Positions 1-8,660 of a stretch of 41,175 nt of DNA are shown here, one piece after another; positions within the stretch are counted from its first letter, which is position 1; every line of letters begins with the position of its first letter. Under the pieces are notes generated by a model, which saw only the letters and a list, made by a program, of their open reading frames with translations, searched no databases and was not told the origin of the DNA. Origin of the DNA: Schlesneria sp. (GTDB lineage Bacteria > Planctomycetota > Planctomycetia > Planctomycetales > Planctomycetaceae); contig JAQGHU010000034.1 of NCBI GenBank assembly GCA_028291515.1, forward strand, positions 1 through 41,175. The letters are read 5' to 3'. The position numbers were made by a program, and so were the translations under genes.

Positions 1-42
1 CGCAGACAACTCCACCTTGAGCTTCTTCGTCAGGTCCGGCAT
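1..42 (-). CDS. 5' end of an unidentified gene, cut by the window edge
   Basis: An ATG at 42 (minus strand) opens a frame that runs off the left edge; only 14 residues are visible, beginning MPDLTKKLKVELSA. The start is supported by a strong purine-rich ribosome binding site (GAGGAGG) about six bases upstream. It lies 45 bp downstream of the 74-codon Tat-signal ORF on the same strand, so the two may be cotranscribed. Too little protein is present to name a family; no function is proposed. Confidence 0.55.
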   Translation of the reverse strand, partial: MPDLTKKLKVELSA

Positions 43-87
43 CCTTGCCTCCTCACCAATTCACTCGCTGAACCGCCCCAGCAAAGT

Positions 88-312
88 CTATTCGAACCTG
101 ACATCGGACGATAGATCGACCACTAGCTTCTGAGCCGCCGCGACCCGGGCACCCAGATAGTCCTGCATCATCCGGGGAAACCGATTCAGCGATGCGAGCG
201 TCCCTGGTTTGTCCCCCGATTGAGCGAACACGGGCGTTCGTTGCGTCAGACCGGCCAACCCCAATGATGACAAAACCAGCAGTTCACGCCGTGTCAAAGC
301 AGAAGGATGCAT
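88..312 (-). pseudogene. Tat-signal ORF, probable N-terminal remnant of an exported alpha/beta hydrolase
   Basis: This 74-codon ORF has a twin-arginine-type leader (TRRELLVLSSLGLAGL, then an A-Q cleavage-like site near residue 31). The mature part contains LNRFPRMMQDYLGARV. From memory, this resembles the segment just after the signal peptide in planctomycete acetylxylan-esterase/dienelactone-hydrolase-like proteins, which normally continue for several hundred residues. Here the frame stops 16 residues later, with no catalytic domain before the next gene start at 42. The start has a reasonable binding site (CGGAG, spacing about 5). The simplest reading is a gene truncated by deletion, still with its promoter-proximal end. 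A genuine short exported protein cannot be excluded. Confidence 0.45.
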
Positions 313-353
313 CGCGATCTCCGAGAGTGGTGATGTCGAGTGGATATCTTAAT

Positions 354-439
354 GTAGACGGCACACTCCGTGTGCCGAGGTTTTCCTTCCGAACGAACCC
401 GCCTCAACTGCAGACTTGCACACGGAGTGTGCCGTCTAC
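354..439. repeat. Paired inverted repeat, 22-bp arms (GGCACACTCC family)
   Basis: The 22 bases at 354-375 are the perfect reverse complement of 418-439; 42 bp separate them. Each arm also holds its own small hairpin (GCACAC-TCC-GTGTGC). The element fills most of the gap between the stop of the secreted hydrolase (441) and the start of the Tat-signal ORF (312), both on the minus strand. It could act as a terminator or RNA-stabilising structure between them, but there is no run of T. The architecture matches the other paired elements of the window although the sequence differs. Confidence 0.85.
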
Positions 440-440
440 T

Positions 441-2474
441 TTAGTCAAATAGCACACTCACTCGTTCGCGATGCCGCCTGATCAGACGCTCGGCATCTTC
501 TTCGAGCAGATAGCCGGCACCCCGCAACTTGTCGCACGCGGCCGTGAATTGCCGGACATACCCCTCGAGCGACTCGTAACGTTCCCGCACAGACAGTCGC
601 GGGTCACCTGTTCGTTCACGATCAGCGCGCGTTTTCGGGAACGGAATATATGACCCAGTCAGGCTGACCAATTGACCTTCGGCACCGACATCAGCCTTGC
701 GAAGATTCCATCCCGTATAGGTCGCCATGGGAACCGCAACTTCCGGTGGCTGCAGGCACCCCAGATCATTGCCGTCGACATCGCAGCGCGGGGCCAGGAC
801 TTTGTAGTCGCCTCGAATGACGGGCGGCTGAAAATCGATAATTCGTTGCGTCAGCCAGCGTGGACCGAAGTCCAGAAAATGAGGCTGCTGGATGATCTCG
901 GGATAGGACACACCAGGAATGTTGGGGAACCCGGTCGCGCTGTGACGCCAGTCGACTAACGTTCCGTCTCGAATCGTCGGAAAGCGACTGGCAGGCGGTT
1001 CCTTGCCATCAGCCGCCCAGCGATCGAGGGCCAGCAGTAGAGATCTCAGGAATGGTTTGTAGTCGCCGGGATTCGGCAGGTTCTGGCCGCTGCCACCTGA
1101 CAAAGGCCAACCGGCCGGGCCGTGTTGAGTTCCCCCGAACGCGTAGATGCGAACTGAATTGGGAACGTCGCTGTCGCGCACGCCCAACGGGTCGGTCTGA
1201 ACCAGCGAACCGCTGCGCGTCCAATATTCGCCCGATGATTGCGTGTGCATCACCAGCGGAGCGGTCTGCGTGGCGACTGCTCGTCGCAAGATCCCCTCGG
1301 TCTGGCCAGACAAGGGATCGGTCTGCGTTTCGTAGGCGAACGGAAACCGATCCGGCGGATAGTCATGATGATCATGCTGGTTCGAATGTCGAGTCGGCTG
1401 TGCGAATCGATAGTTGAACGAACCTAGGCCACCCCCGGCAACATGCGGAATGATTCCGTCGAAGACCTTCTTACCCTGTTCATCTTCATTGAAGCCCGAG
1501 TAGACGAACTCTCGCAGGAACCGACCACTTTGCGAGACCCCGAATCCATGCGCCCGACAAATGAATGGCTGTCCCTCTTTCACCAACGGGTTCGAGTCTC
1601 CCGTTCCTGATTTTAATGCTGCGATCAAGTCGCGCACCGATGCGAAGCCAACCCCCATCACCAACGGGTCTGCCGCTTCGTAGATCAATTCATAGATCGC
1701 CCCCGGTTGCATGCCGGCGGGGATTTCCACCTCGATATTGGGAAGTTGAGTCGGTGAATCGCTGGAGACATCGGCAACGTGCATCGTCCATTGCTCGCGC
1801 GGGACGATCACTCGTGGTGAAGAGGGTCGCGGCCGGATCGTCAGCGTCGCCTCACGCAGTCCTTTCTCGGTCGGACGATATGAACCGTGATTGGCCCAGT
1901 TGACCACCATTCGTTTCGTGTTGGGTGACGGCACAAATTCGCAACGCACCTGTCCTGTGATCGATTCGCCACCGGACTTCGCGACGGGTGCCATCAATCG
2001 CAAGCGGTCGCCGCCGGGGAGCAGTTCACCGTCCCAACCGCTCCAGACAATCGTGTATCCCTGCCGCATCAGGAATCCGTCACCGGCATGTTCGCGCGTC
2101 GACGGATCATTGCCGCCGGCCGAGTTGAACATCCCCAAAGCCAGCTTGTTGCCGCGATTGTTGACATCATACAGCAACGCGCCGTTCCCTTTCACAGGAT
2201 CGACTGGTGCCAGGACAAACAGGTCCGCCCAGAATTCGACTTGTCCACGGCTGTTCCGAGGGGCGAGCGACAGATCGACGATCTCGGCGTTCTGACGCAG
2301 AGTCGGATCGACCGCGAAGTAGACTCGGCCGATGATTCGTTCGTACGCCCCCGCCGACCCGAAAGTCTCGCCCTTCGCAAACGGCTCGCGTCGAGTCACC
2401 TCGAATCGGACGACCGCTGCCTGCGATGTGGAGACGACCAACAGTGTCAAAAGGCCGAATAACAGTCGCTGCAT
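441..2474 (-). CDS. Secreted alpha/beta hydrolase (Abhydrolase_10-like)
   Basis: A 677-residue exported protein with a signal peptide at residues 1-19 (ends STSQAA). The body resembles the alpha/beta-hydrolase-domain family (Abhydrolase_10 type): an N-terminal beta-rich region with YDVNNRGNK and GYTIVWSGWDGE, then the nucleophile region GVSQSGR with the probable catalytic serine at residue 314, and later an HGPAGW segment that may carry the catalytic histidine. Substrate is unknown; members are annotated as esterases or hydrolases of uncertain specificity. The frame stays open upstream to 2540, but the ATG at 2474 is preceded by GAGGAG at good spacing and gives a proper signal peptide. The paired inverted repeat at 354-439 follows its stop. 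Confidence 0.8.
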   Translation of the reverse strand: MQRLLFGLLTLLVVSTSQAAVVRFEVTRREPFAKGETFGSAGAYERIIGRVYFAVDPTLRQNAEIVDLSLAPRNSRGQVEFWADLFVLAPVDPVKGNGALLYDVNNRGNKLALGMFNSAGGNDPSTREHAGDGFLMRQGYTIVWSGWDGELLPGGDRLRLMAPVAKSGGESITGQVRCEFVPSPNTKRMVVNWANHGSYRPTEKGLREATLTIRPRPSSPRVIVPREQWTMHVADVSSDSPTQLPNIEVEIPAGMQPGAIYELIYEAADPLVMGVGFASVRDLIAALKSGTGDSNPLVKEGQPFICRAHGFGVSQSGRFLREFVYSGFNEDEQGKKVFDGIIPHVAGGGLGSFNYRFAQPTRHSNQHDHHDYPPDRFPFAYETQTDPLSGQTEGILRRAVATQTAPLVMHTQSSGEYWTRSGSLVQTDPLGVRDSDVPNSVRIYAFGGTQHGPAGWPLSGGSGQNLPNPGDYKPFLRSLLLALDRWAADGKEPPASRFPTIRDGTLVDWRHSATGFPNIPGVSYPEIIQQPHFLDFGPRWLTQRIIDFQPPVIRGDYKVLAPRCDVDGNDLGCLQPPEVAVPMATYTGWNLRKADVGAEGQLVSLTGSYIPFPKTRADRERTGDPRLSVRERYESLEGYVRQFTAACDKLRGAGYLLEEDAERLIRRHRERVSVLFD

Positions 2475-2661
2475 TTGAATCTCCTCACGCGGCAAATCTC
2501 GATGTGCTGACAAGCTACGAAGTCGGAAACGGTCTCTCAAGCCGTCGTGTCAATCCACGATTTCACGACGCTCGACATTCTGCATCGTCCATTCGGGTAA
2601 TCGCTGTGGAATCCCGTAAATCATAGAGTTTCGATGAGGTGGTCGTTGTTGTATCGCATGC

Positions 2662-2829
2662 TCAAACCAGTGGCAGCGTGCCGTCGAAAAGCAATTTCTT
2701 CAGCGTAATCTCAGGATGTTCTAAGTCGAGTATCCTGCAACCAATCCAGCAATGGATATCGACGACCGAGTGAATGTGCTTCACCTCGTCGGCATACCAC
2801 TTGCGTCCAAGTGATGTTGTGACGTTCAC
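2662..2829 (-). CDS. Possible short ORF or gene remnant (55 aa)
   Basis: In the gap between the secreted hydrolase and the HAD phosphatase the minus strand has a GTG-initiated frame of 55 codons with balanced, protein-like composition (contains GRKWYADEVKHIHSVVD and ends LLFDGTLPLV). The frame stays open for some codons upstream of the GTG without another start, and no clear ribosome binding site is present. I do not recognise a family. It may be the 3' remnant of a longer gene or a small gene; the alternative is a chance ORF. Its 5' end abuts the divergent HAD gene's upstream region. Confidence 0.3.
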   Translation of the reverse strand: MNVTTSLGRKWYADEVKHIHSVVDIHCWIGCRILDLEHPEITLKKLLFDGTLPLV

Positions 2830-2883
2830 GTGGGGAGTTCCGAAGTGAACTCTATTTCGAGATATGACGACTCAAGGGCTTAT

Positions 2884-3738
2884 ATGCACGGTTACCTGAT
2901 CGACATGGATGGCGTGATTTATCGAGGACACGAATTGATTCCCGGCGCGGATCGATTCATCGGCGAACTGCTGGAGAATCAGATCCCGTTTCTGTTTCTG
3001 ACCAATAATAGCCAGCGAACACGGCGCGATGTGGCGACGCGATTGGAACGGCTTGGCATCAGCGTCGGTGAAGAACATATCTTCACCTGCGCCATGGCCA
3101 CCGCCCGATTTCTCGCTCGACAGAAGCCGAACGGGACGGCGTATGTGATCGGGGAAGGGGGCCTGTTGACGGCCTTACACATGAATGGGTATTCAATCGT
3201 CGACAAGGACCCTGACTATGTAGTCGTCGGTGAAGGGCGAACGCTGAACTTCGAAATGATGGAAGCGGCCGTCGGCATGATCCTGGGCGGTGCGAAGCTG
3301 GTTGCCACCAATCTCGATCCCAATTGCCCGACGCAGACGGGGACTCGACCTGGCTGCGGTGCTGTGATTGCGATGCTGGAAGCGGCGACCGGAGTCAAAG
3401 CGTTCAGCGTCGGCAAGCCCAGTCCGGTAATGCTGCGGGCCGCCTTGCATGACCTCGGTTCCACGAACGAGGAAACGATCGTGATCGGTGACACGATGGA
3501 AACGGATATCCTCGGTGGCGTACAACTTGGCTTCCGCACGATCCTGGTCCTCAGCGGCGGGACCAGTCGCGAAGACCTGACGCGCTTCACGTACCGCCCC
3601 GACAAGATCGTCTCATCGATCGCCGATTTGCATCACGCGCAGTTGGTACGAGACTTCGCCGTCGCCACACCCAGCCGTCTGGAACCGCGAAACGGCTCGT
3701 CCTTACCATCGAGTCGCATGGGTTATGTGACAGCTTAG
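2884..3738 (+). CDS. HAD superfamily subfamily IIA phosphatase (NagD-like)
   Basis: A 284-residue cytoplasmic phosphohydrolase of the HAD-IIA group, which includes NagD (nucleotide phosphatase), 4-nitrophenylphosphatase and phosphoglycolate phosphatase relatives. The motifs are complete: motif I DMDGVIYRG with both aspartates near the N-terminus, motif II FLTNNS, the motif III lysine in SVGKPSP, and motif IV GDTMETDI. The C2-type cap lies between motifs II and III. Substrate cannot be read from sequence. A GTG at 2830 would add 18 residues, but the ATG at 2884 has AAGGG upstream and puts motif I where HAD-IIA proteins have it. The C-terminal 35 residues after DLHHAQ look poorly conserved. Confidence 0.85.
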   Translation: MHGYLIDMDGVIYRGHELIPGADRFIGELLENQIPFLFLTNNSQRTRRDVATRLERLGISVGEEHIFTCAMATARFLARQKPNGTAYVIGEGGLLTALHMNGYSIVDKDPDYVVVGEGRTLNFEMMEAAVGMILGGAKLVATNLDPNCPTQTGTRPGCGAVIAMLEAATGVKAFSVGKPSPVMLRAALHDLGSTNEETIVIGDTMETDILGGVQLGFRTILVLSGGTSREDLTRFTYRPDKIVSSIADLHHAQLVRDFAVATPSRLEPRNGSSLPSSRMGYVTA

Positions 3739-3897
3739 CAGTGAGCTGATTTGGGAGGGCTGTGTACACGCATTACCCTCCTAACTCGATCTCGCAGGTC
3801 TGCCATCTTCGCGAGATTTAGCAACGGCTGTTGACGCCAGCACTCCGCTCCCTTCCAATGGTTCAGATCTGAAGTCGCTCCGCTTTGTGATCTGGCC

Positions 3898-5343
3898 ATG
3901 CTTTCGTTTGCCTCAACCCAATCACTGTGTCGACCGGCATCTCGACGCGAGATGCTGCGAGTGGGGGCGTTGCTGCCGTTCGGGCTGTCGCTGCCGACTC
4001 TGCTGGCCCGTCGAGATGCCCTTGGCAACGAGGCGATGAGTCGTGCGCGAGCAAAGTCGTGCCTGATCATCTTCATGGAAGGGGGCGCGTCGCATATCGA
4101 TCTGTGGGACATGAAGCCCAACGCTCCATCCGAGGTTCGCGGCGAATTTCAACCGATTGCCACGCGGACGCCAGGCATCACGTTGTGCGAGCATCTCCCT
4201 CTGAGTGCCCCGCATTGGCATCGACTGGCCCAGATCAGATCGGTGACTCATTCGATTACGGATCACAATGCGGGAAGCTATTACGCGCTGACGGGACGCT
4301 CGCCGGTCGATCAGGGACAGTTGATCATCAGCGAGTCGCCGAAAAACTTTCCGACTTACGGAGCCGTCTTGTCGGCATTGCGACCCTCGTCAGGTGACTT
4401 GCCGGGCTTTGTCCACATCCCTGAAATCATGTCGAACAATGGCTTCGATGTTCCCGGTGAACTGGCTGGATTTCTGGGGGCGGCTCACGATCCATTTATT
4501 ACTGGCGACCCGAGCCTGCCTGGCTATCAGACTCCAGGTCTGACGCCGCAGCCGGCATTAACGCTGGATCGAATCGATCGCCGGGAATCGCTGCTGCGCA
4601 AGCTGGATCATACGCTGGGTGGACTGAATGAAAGTCGCAGCGTCGAGCGACTTGAGAAGTTCCAGCGCAAAGCAGTCGACATGATCACGTCGGCCAAAGT
4701 GCGAGATGCCTTTCGACTGGACAAAGAGCCGGCAAGTGTTCGGGCTCGATATGGTTTGGATCCGGGACCAGATCGCAAACTGGAAGCTCGCAAGTTTGGT
4801 GGGTTGCCACATCTGGGGCAGTCGATGTTGCTGTCTCGACGTTTGATCGAAGCGGGCGTGCCACTCGTAACATTGGTCACCGGCCGTCGCATTGATCAGG
4901 CGTGGGATACTCATCGCGATCACTTCCCGTTGCTCAAAAAGGCGCTGCTGCCACCGTTTGATCGGGCCTTCTCGGCATTGATGGAAGACATGGTCCAGCG
5001 CGGATTACTCGATGACACGCTGATCGTGATCATGGGCGAGTTCGGTCGCACGCCGAAGCTGGGCTATGTCACGTCGAACGCCGGAGCGGCTCCCAATGGC
5101 AGGGATCATTGGCCGTATTGCTATTCAGTTCAGTTCGCCGGTGCCGGTGTGCCAGCGGGGTTGATTTATGGGGCCTCAGACCAGCAGGCTGCCTATCCCA
5201 GTCGCGACCCGGTGACTCCCGAAGACATCGCCGCGACGATCTATACTCTGCTCGGTATCTCCCACGACGCAGAGATCTTCGACAATCAAGGTCGACCGCA
5301 CCGCGTCCAGATCGGCAAGCCGATTGAGCCGTTGCTTGGCTAG
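3898..5343 (+). CDS. DUF1501 family protein with Tat signal
   Basis: A 481-residue protein of the DUF1501 family, which is greatly expanded in planctomycetes and related by fold to sulfatases and alkaline phosphatases. The N-terminus carries a twin-arginine leader (SRREMLRVGALLPFGLSLP), so export in folded form is expected. Diagnostic blocks are FMEGGASHIDLWDMKPNAP near residue 60, the SVTHSITDHNAGSYYALTG segment, and the C-terminal VIMGEFGRTPK and GRDHWPYCYSVQFAGAG blocks. In planctomycetes DUF1501 genes usually follow a DUF1553/DUF1549 cytochrome gene; here none is adjacent, so this is a stand-alone copy between the HAD phosphatase and folE. Biochemical function is unknown. Confidence 0.88.
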   Translation: MLSFASTQSLCRPASRREMLRVGALLPFGLSLPTLLARRDALGNEAMSRARAKSCLIIFMEGGASHIDLWDMKPNAPSEVRGEFQPIATRTPGITLCEHLPLSAPHWHRLAQIRSVTHSITDHNAGSYYALTGRSPVDQGQLIISESPKNFPTYGAVLSALRPSSGDLPGFVHIPEIMSNNGFDVPGELAGFLGAAHDPFITGDPSLPGYQTPGLTPQPALTLDRIDRRESLLRKLDHTLGGLNESRSVERLEKFQRKAVDMITSAKVRDAFRLDKEPASVRARYGLDPGPDRKLEARKFGGLPHLGQSMLLSRRLIEAGVPLVTLVTGRRIDQAWDTHRDHFPLLKKALLPPFDRAFSALMEDMVQRGLLDDTLIVIMGEFGRTPKLGYVTSNAGAAPNGRDHWPYCYSVQFAGAGVPAGLIYGASDQQAAYPSRDPVTPEDIAATIYTLLGISHDAEIFDNQGRPHRVQIGKPIEPLLG

Positions 5344-5450
5344 ATCGTCACTCTCAATGCTGATTGTCGTCTTCAAAGTACGCGCGGTTTGACCTGCGTC
5401 GTCGACCCTCCTACGATACAGAGCCATACCACTTTGAACGGGAAACCTCT

Positions 5451-6089
5451 GTGAACGACTCTGCTTCTGAATCTGACGATTGCGTCCATTCGTCATCGCC
5501 GATCCTTAACCCAATCCCAGACGGACCGGTCGACCTGCCACGTATTGAACGCGCCGTTCGCGAGATCCTGGCGGCTGTGGGCGAAGACCCCAATCGCATC
5601 GGGTTGCTGGAAACACCAGCGCGAGTGGCTCGCATGTATGCCGAGTTGTTCTCCGGATTGAGAGCGACGCCTGCCAAGCACCTGCAACGCGTCTTCCCCG
5701 AAGACTATGACGAACTGGTGCTGGTGCGGGACATCAGCTTCAACAGCATGTGCGAACATCACCTGTTGCCGTTCATCGGGAATGCTCATATCGGCTACTT
5801 GCCGCGAGGCAAAGTCGTCGGGCTATCGAAGCTGGCTCGCGTGGTCGAAGAGGTCTCGCATCGGCCTCAGGTTCAGGAACGAATGACGCACCAGATCGCT
5901 GACCTGCTGCAACAGGAACTCGATCCCAAGGGAGTGATCGTTGTTATTGAAGCGGCGCACTCATGCATGACGATCCGCGGCGTTCGCAAGCCCGGTAGCA
6001 TCACGATCACCAGTGCCGTTCGGGGTCTGTTCAAGACGAACCAGTCCAGCCGAGCTGAAGTGATGGCGTTTATTCAAGGTCGCAAGTAG
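5451..6089 (+). CDS. folE: GTP cyclohydrolase I
   Basis: Converts GTP to 7,8-dihydroneopterin triphosphate, the first step of tetrahydrofolate synthesis (and of some deazapurine pathways). The protein has 212 residues. The zinc ligands are Cys101 and His104 in [10 protein letters not shown] and Cys172 in [14 protein letters not shown]; the [10 protein letters not shown] and [10 protein letters not shown] blocks are typical of the type I enzyme, which forms a toroidal decamer. I chose the GTG at 5451, preceded by GGGAA; a TTG at 5364 in the same frame would add 29 poorly conserved residues. About 25 residues before the conserved helix ([13 protein letters not shown]) form a variable tail. A strong terminator follows at 6125-6152. 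Confidence 0.95.
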   Translation: MNDSASESDDCVHSSSPILNPIPDGPVDLPRIERAVREILAAVGEDPNRIGLLETPARVARMYAELFSGLRATPAKHLQRVFPEDYDELVLVRDISFNSMCEHHLLPFIGNAHIGYLPRGKVVGLSKLARVVEEVSHRPQVQERMTHQIADLLQQELDPKGVIVVIEAAHSCMTIRGVRKPGSITITSAVRGLFKTNQSSRAEVMAFIQGRK

Positions 6090-6124
6090 TCGGTCTTGTC
6101 ATCAAAAACAGATCTACCAATAAG

Positions 6125-6152
6125 AAAAGGCAGGCGATGTCGCCTGCCTTTT
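6125..6152. terminator. Bidirectional terminator between folE and the DUF1573 gene
   Basis: A 13-bp perfect stem with AAAA on the 5' side and TTTT on the 3' side (AAAAGGCAGGCGA paired with TCGCCTGCCTTTT). It lies 35 bp after the folE stop and 27 bp before the stop of the minus-strand DUF1573 gene. With A and T runs on both flanks it can end transcription from both converging genes. Confidence 0.85.
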
Positions 6153-6178
6153 CACTTGATCAATTTTGTGATCTCGAA

Positions 6179-7270
6179 CTACTTCGAAGCTGTCCCGTCA
6201 GGAGCAGTGATGCGGCCCTTCGCTTTGAAGGTGATCGGTTGAGCCCGGCCGGCGATCACGATTGAAAACTCTTCGTCAAACATGCCCCCTTCAGTTGGTG
6301 GAGTGACTGTGACCGTCACCATGTGCAGCGGAGCGGATGTCTCGGGGGTCTTGACGGAGATCGCATCGCCCAGTGAGACTGTATCGCTGCCGACGCTTCC
6401 GTCTTCTGTCGGCTTGGCAACGGTGGCACGAACGATGTGATCAATCTTTTCGATCTTGAATGGCTTCTTACCGCGAACGATTACCTGCATCGTCTTGGGA
6501 TGACCTGGCGTGAGCGAGCCGAACATGGCGTCGGCCACAACGATATCCGGTTCGACTTTCGCTTCGACCGGGATCGAGATCGTCGAGTCGCCGCCAACGT
6601 CGTTCGTCGTCAGGATCAGTTGATCTCGCAGAACACCGATGGGGGCGTTCGCATCAATCTGAACGGTCGCTTCGTAAGTAACCGAACCGCCGTTGCGGCT
6701 CTTTTCCGTAACCTGAGCGGTCAGGTGAGTGTTGTTCACTTTAGCTTGCAAAATCTTCCAGTCGGGACGGCCACCGTTGTAAGTGATACCAATTCGCTGG
6801 ATGTAACCCTTTCCCAAATCGATCGGACCGAAACCGACGTAGCTGGGACGAACTTCGAAGTCGGTCCGAATGCGACCGTCCACGGGGATCGTGACCTGAG
6901 CCGACAGGCCCTTACTTGGTTCCGACAGCGACGCGAAAGCACGGACGTGCTTGTCGCCTGAATGACCGATCGTATCGAGACGAATCGTCAGTTCGCGTTC
7001 GCCCTTCGAGGGGATTGAAATCGGGAACTGTTTGTCGGTCCACGAGATACATCCGCACGACGTGCTCAGATTCGTGATCTGGATCTCTTCGACGTAGGGG
7101 TTGCGGACCTTGATCTTGAACGTGGTGTCGGCCAGACGAGCGACCGAGCCGAATTTGATCTCGGTGCGATCGAACATTTTGTTGCCCCACTCTTGCGCAG
7201 CGACCGGAGCCGCAGACATTGCAACGACGACCAGCGGGACAAGCAGATGTGAGACAGAGCGGACCGCCAT
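6179..7270 (-). CDS. Exported DUF1573 protein
   Basis: A 363-residue exported protein with a signal peptide at residues 1-25 (ends APVAAQ). Residues 30-110 form a DUF1573 domain: FGSVARLADTTFKIKVRN followed by the hallmark SCGC with cysteines at 72 and 74. DUF1573 is an immunoglobulin-like ASH-type fold of unknown role, common in Bacteroidetes and Planctomycetes envelopes. The remaining 250 residues look like two more beta-sandwich repeats without the cysteine motif (SYVGFGPIDLGKGYIQRIGI; FGSLTPGHPKTMQVIV). The ATG at 7270 is preceded by AAGGAA. A candidate promoter lies 150-176 bp upstream. Confidence 0.85.
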   Translation of the reverse strand: MAVRSVSHLLVPLVVVAMSAAPVAAQEWGNKMFDRTEIKFGSVARLADTTFKIKVRNPYVEEIQITNLSTSCGCISWTDKQFPISIPSKGERELTIRLDTIGHSGDKHVRAFASLSEPSKGLSAQVTIPVDGRIRTDFEVRPSYVGFGPIDLGKGYIQRIGITYNGGRPDWKILQAKVNNTHLTAQVTEKSRNGGSVTYEATVQIDANAPIGVLRDQLILTTNDVGGDSTISIPVEAKVEPDIVVADAMFGSLTPGHPKTMQVIVRGKKPFKIEKIDHIVRATVAKPTEDGSVGSDTVSLGDAISVKTPETSAPLHMVTVTVTPPTEGGMFDEEFSIVIAGRAQPITFKAKGRITAPDGTASK

Positions 7271-7419
7271 GATGGTTCCTTACGGGAGGGAGAGAGTATT
7301 TCAGGAGTGATGTTGCGTGGTGAGCGGCCCGCCAGAATCGAAGCGAATTCCTCCTGAATTCTTCAAGTCGCTGTGCTGTTTGCACACGTCGATTGCCATG
7401 GTCATCTTCCGCCAACGAG

Positions 7420-7446
7420 ATTATGCGCGCTGTTTCCAGATGTCAA
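7420..7446 (-). promoter_or_regulatory. Candidate sigma-70-type promoter for the DUF1573 gene
   Basis: On the minus strand a perfect -35 box TTGACA (7446-7441) is followed after 15 bp by CATAAT (7425-7420). The spacer is shorter than the 16-18 bp optimum; a weaker TAATCT gives 17 bp. It would leave a leader of about 140 nt before the ATG at 7270. Assigned by eye only. Confidence 0.35.
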
Positions 7447-7702
7447 ACAGATTCTTGAACCGTTCTCGCCGGTCCAAATCGAATTGCCATTTTCATGCCG
7501 CGTCCTCGGTGATTTCGGTCAACCTTCGTTATTCCGCAGATTTTGCGAAGGTGGCAAAGTCTATTGGACAATGAGTCTGATCGATCACTGTCCAAGCTGC
7601 TCTGAGAATGGACATCCCGGTCAAAGCAGTTGCTGTACCACTCTTGTTCAATTCGTCGCCCTGCTCTTGATGTTCGCTCCGTTGTCGACGACAGTGGAAC
7701 TC

Positions 7703-8461
7703 ATGACTCGACCATCAACAGAACTTCCCCCTCACGTGTTAGCCGTCGATTGGGACCGCATGTTCCCGTCGCAAGAGGGAAGTCGTACGCGCCGACTGCT
7801 GGCGTCGCATCGGTGCCCTGGTTGTGAAATCCGTAAATCGCTGTGCTTTTGCGAACACATTCCGCAAATCGCATTGCAGATGCGACTCATTGTGTTGATG
7901 CATACCTCGGAAGAAGTCCTGCCGAGCAACACCGCTCGGCTGTCGGTCAAGGCGCTGACGAACAGCGAGATTCGCATCAACGGACGCAAGGAAGATCGCT
8001 TGTCGACCGACGGGCTGATCGAAGACGGCCGCCGCTCGTTGCTGCTGTATCCCAGTCCCTTCGCGACGGAACTCACGCCCGAATTCGTCGCCACGCTGAC
8101 AGAACCGGTCAACCTGATCGTTCCCGATGGGAAGTGGCGACAGTGTCAGAAGTACGTCCGTCGCGAACCAGCTTTGGCCGGCATTCGCCACGTCAAACTC
8201 CCCGCCGGTGCTCCATCGCAGTATCGCCTGCGGACTCAGCCGAATGACAACAGCCTCTGCACGTTGGAAGCGATCGCACGAGCCCTGGGCGTGCTCGAAA
8301 GCCGCGAAGCCCAGCGTCAGTTGGAAACCGTACTGGGTGTAATGGTCGAGCGAACGTTGTGGTGCCGCGGAATACTCGATGCCAGGGACTGCAAGATTGG
8401 TGGCATCCCTGACGAAGCCTTCCGAACTGGCGGACCCTACGCGAGTCCCAGCGGCTACTGA
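7703..8461 (+). CDS. DTW-domain protein (probable tRNA-uridine aminocarboxypropyltransferase)
   Basis: DTW-domain proteins such as E. coli TapT transfer the 3-amino-3-carboxypropyl group of SAM to uridine in tRNA (acp3U). This 252-residue copy has the N-terminal zinc-ribbon-like block HRCPGCEIRKSLCFC (cysteines 38, 41, 48, 50) and the active-site region VPDGKWRQCQK at 141-150, where the D-x-T-W signature reads D-G-K-W. The central MHTSEEVLPSNTARL and C-terminal TLEAIARAL blocks also fit. The frame is open from 7373 with other ATGs (7571), but upstream sequence includes a hydrophobic stretch foreign to this cytoplasmic family. I chose 7703 (TGGAAC upstream), where the N-terminus matches the expected length. 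Confidence 0.78.
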   Translation: MTRPSTELPPHVLAVDWDRMFPSQEGSRTRRLLASHRCPGCEIRKSLCFCEHIPQIALQMRLIVLMHTSEEVLPSNTARLSVKALTNSEIRINGRKEDRLSTDGLIEDGRRSLLLYPSPFATELTPEFVATLTEPVNLIVPDGKWRQCQKYVRREPALAGIRHVKLPAGAPSQYRLRTQPNDNSLCTLEAIARALGVLESREAQRQLETVLGVMVERTLWCRGILDARDCKIGGIPDEAFRTGGPYASPSGY

Positions 8462-8480
8462 CCTCGGCTTGCGACCGTCG

Positions 8481-8604
8481 CGTCATTCCCGCGCAGGCGG
8501 GAATCCAGAGGAGTCGCTGTGGATTCGACGTAGATTCGTCAGTCGATGATGACTGCTGAGGGTTCGCGAGAAATCGCTGGATTCCCGCCTGCGCGGGAAT
8601 GACG
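8481..8604. repeat. Paired ATTCCC/GGGAAT inverted-repeat element, copy 1
   Basis: Arms of 28 bp at 8481-8508 and 8577-8604 are perfect reverse complements, 68 bp apart. Each arm contains its own hairpin of the form ATTCCCGC-GCAG-GCGGGAAT. It lies between two converging genes: the DTW gene ends at 8461 and the small secreted protein gene ends at 8661. The ATTCCC-N8-GGGAAT core is the same as the consensus of the neisserial dRS3 repeat. Confidence 0.93.
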
Positions 8605-8660
8605 AACTTGCTGAAAGAGGAGTCGACTCAGAGTCAGACGACCTCGATCCTTACGCCAGC

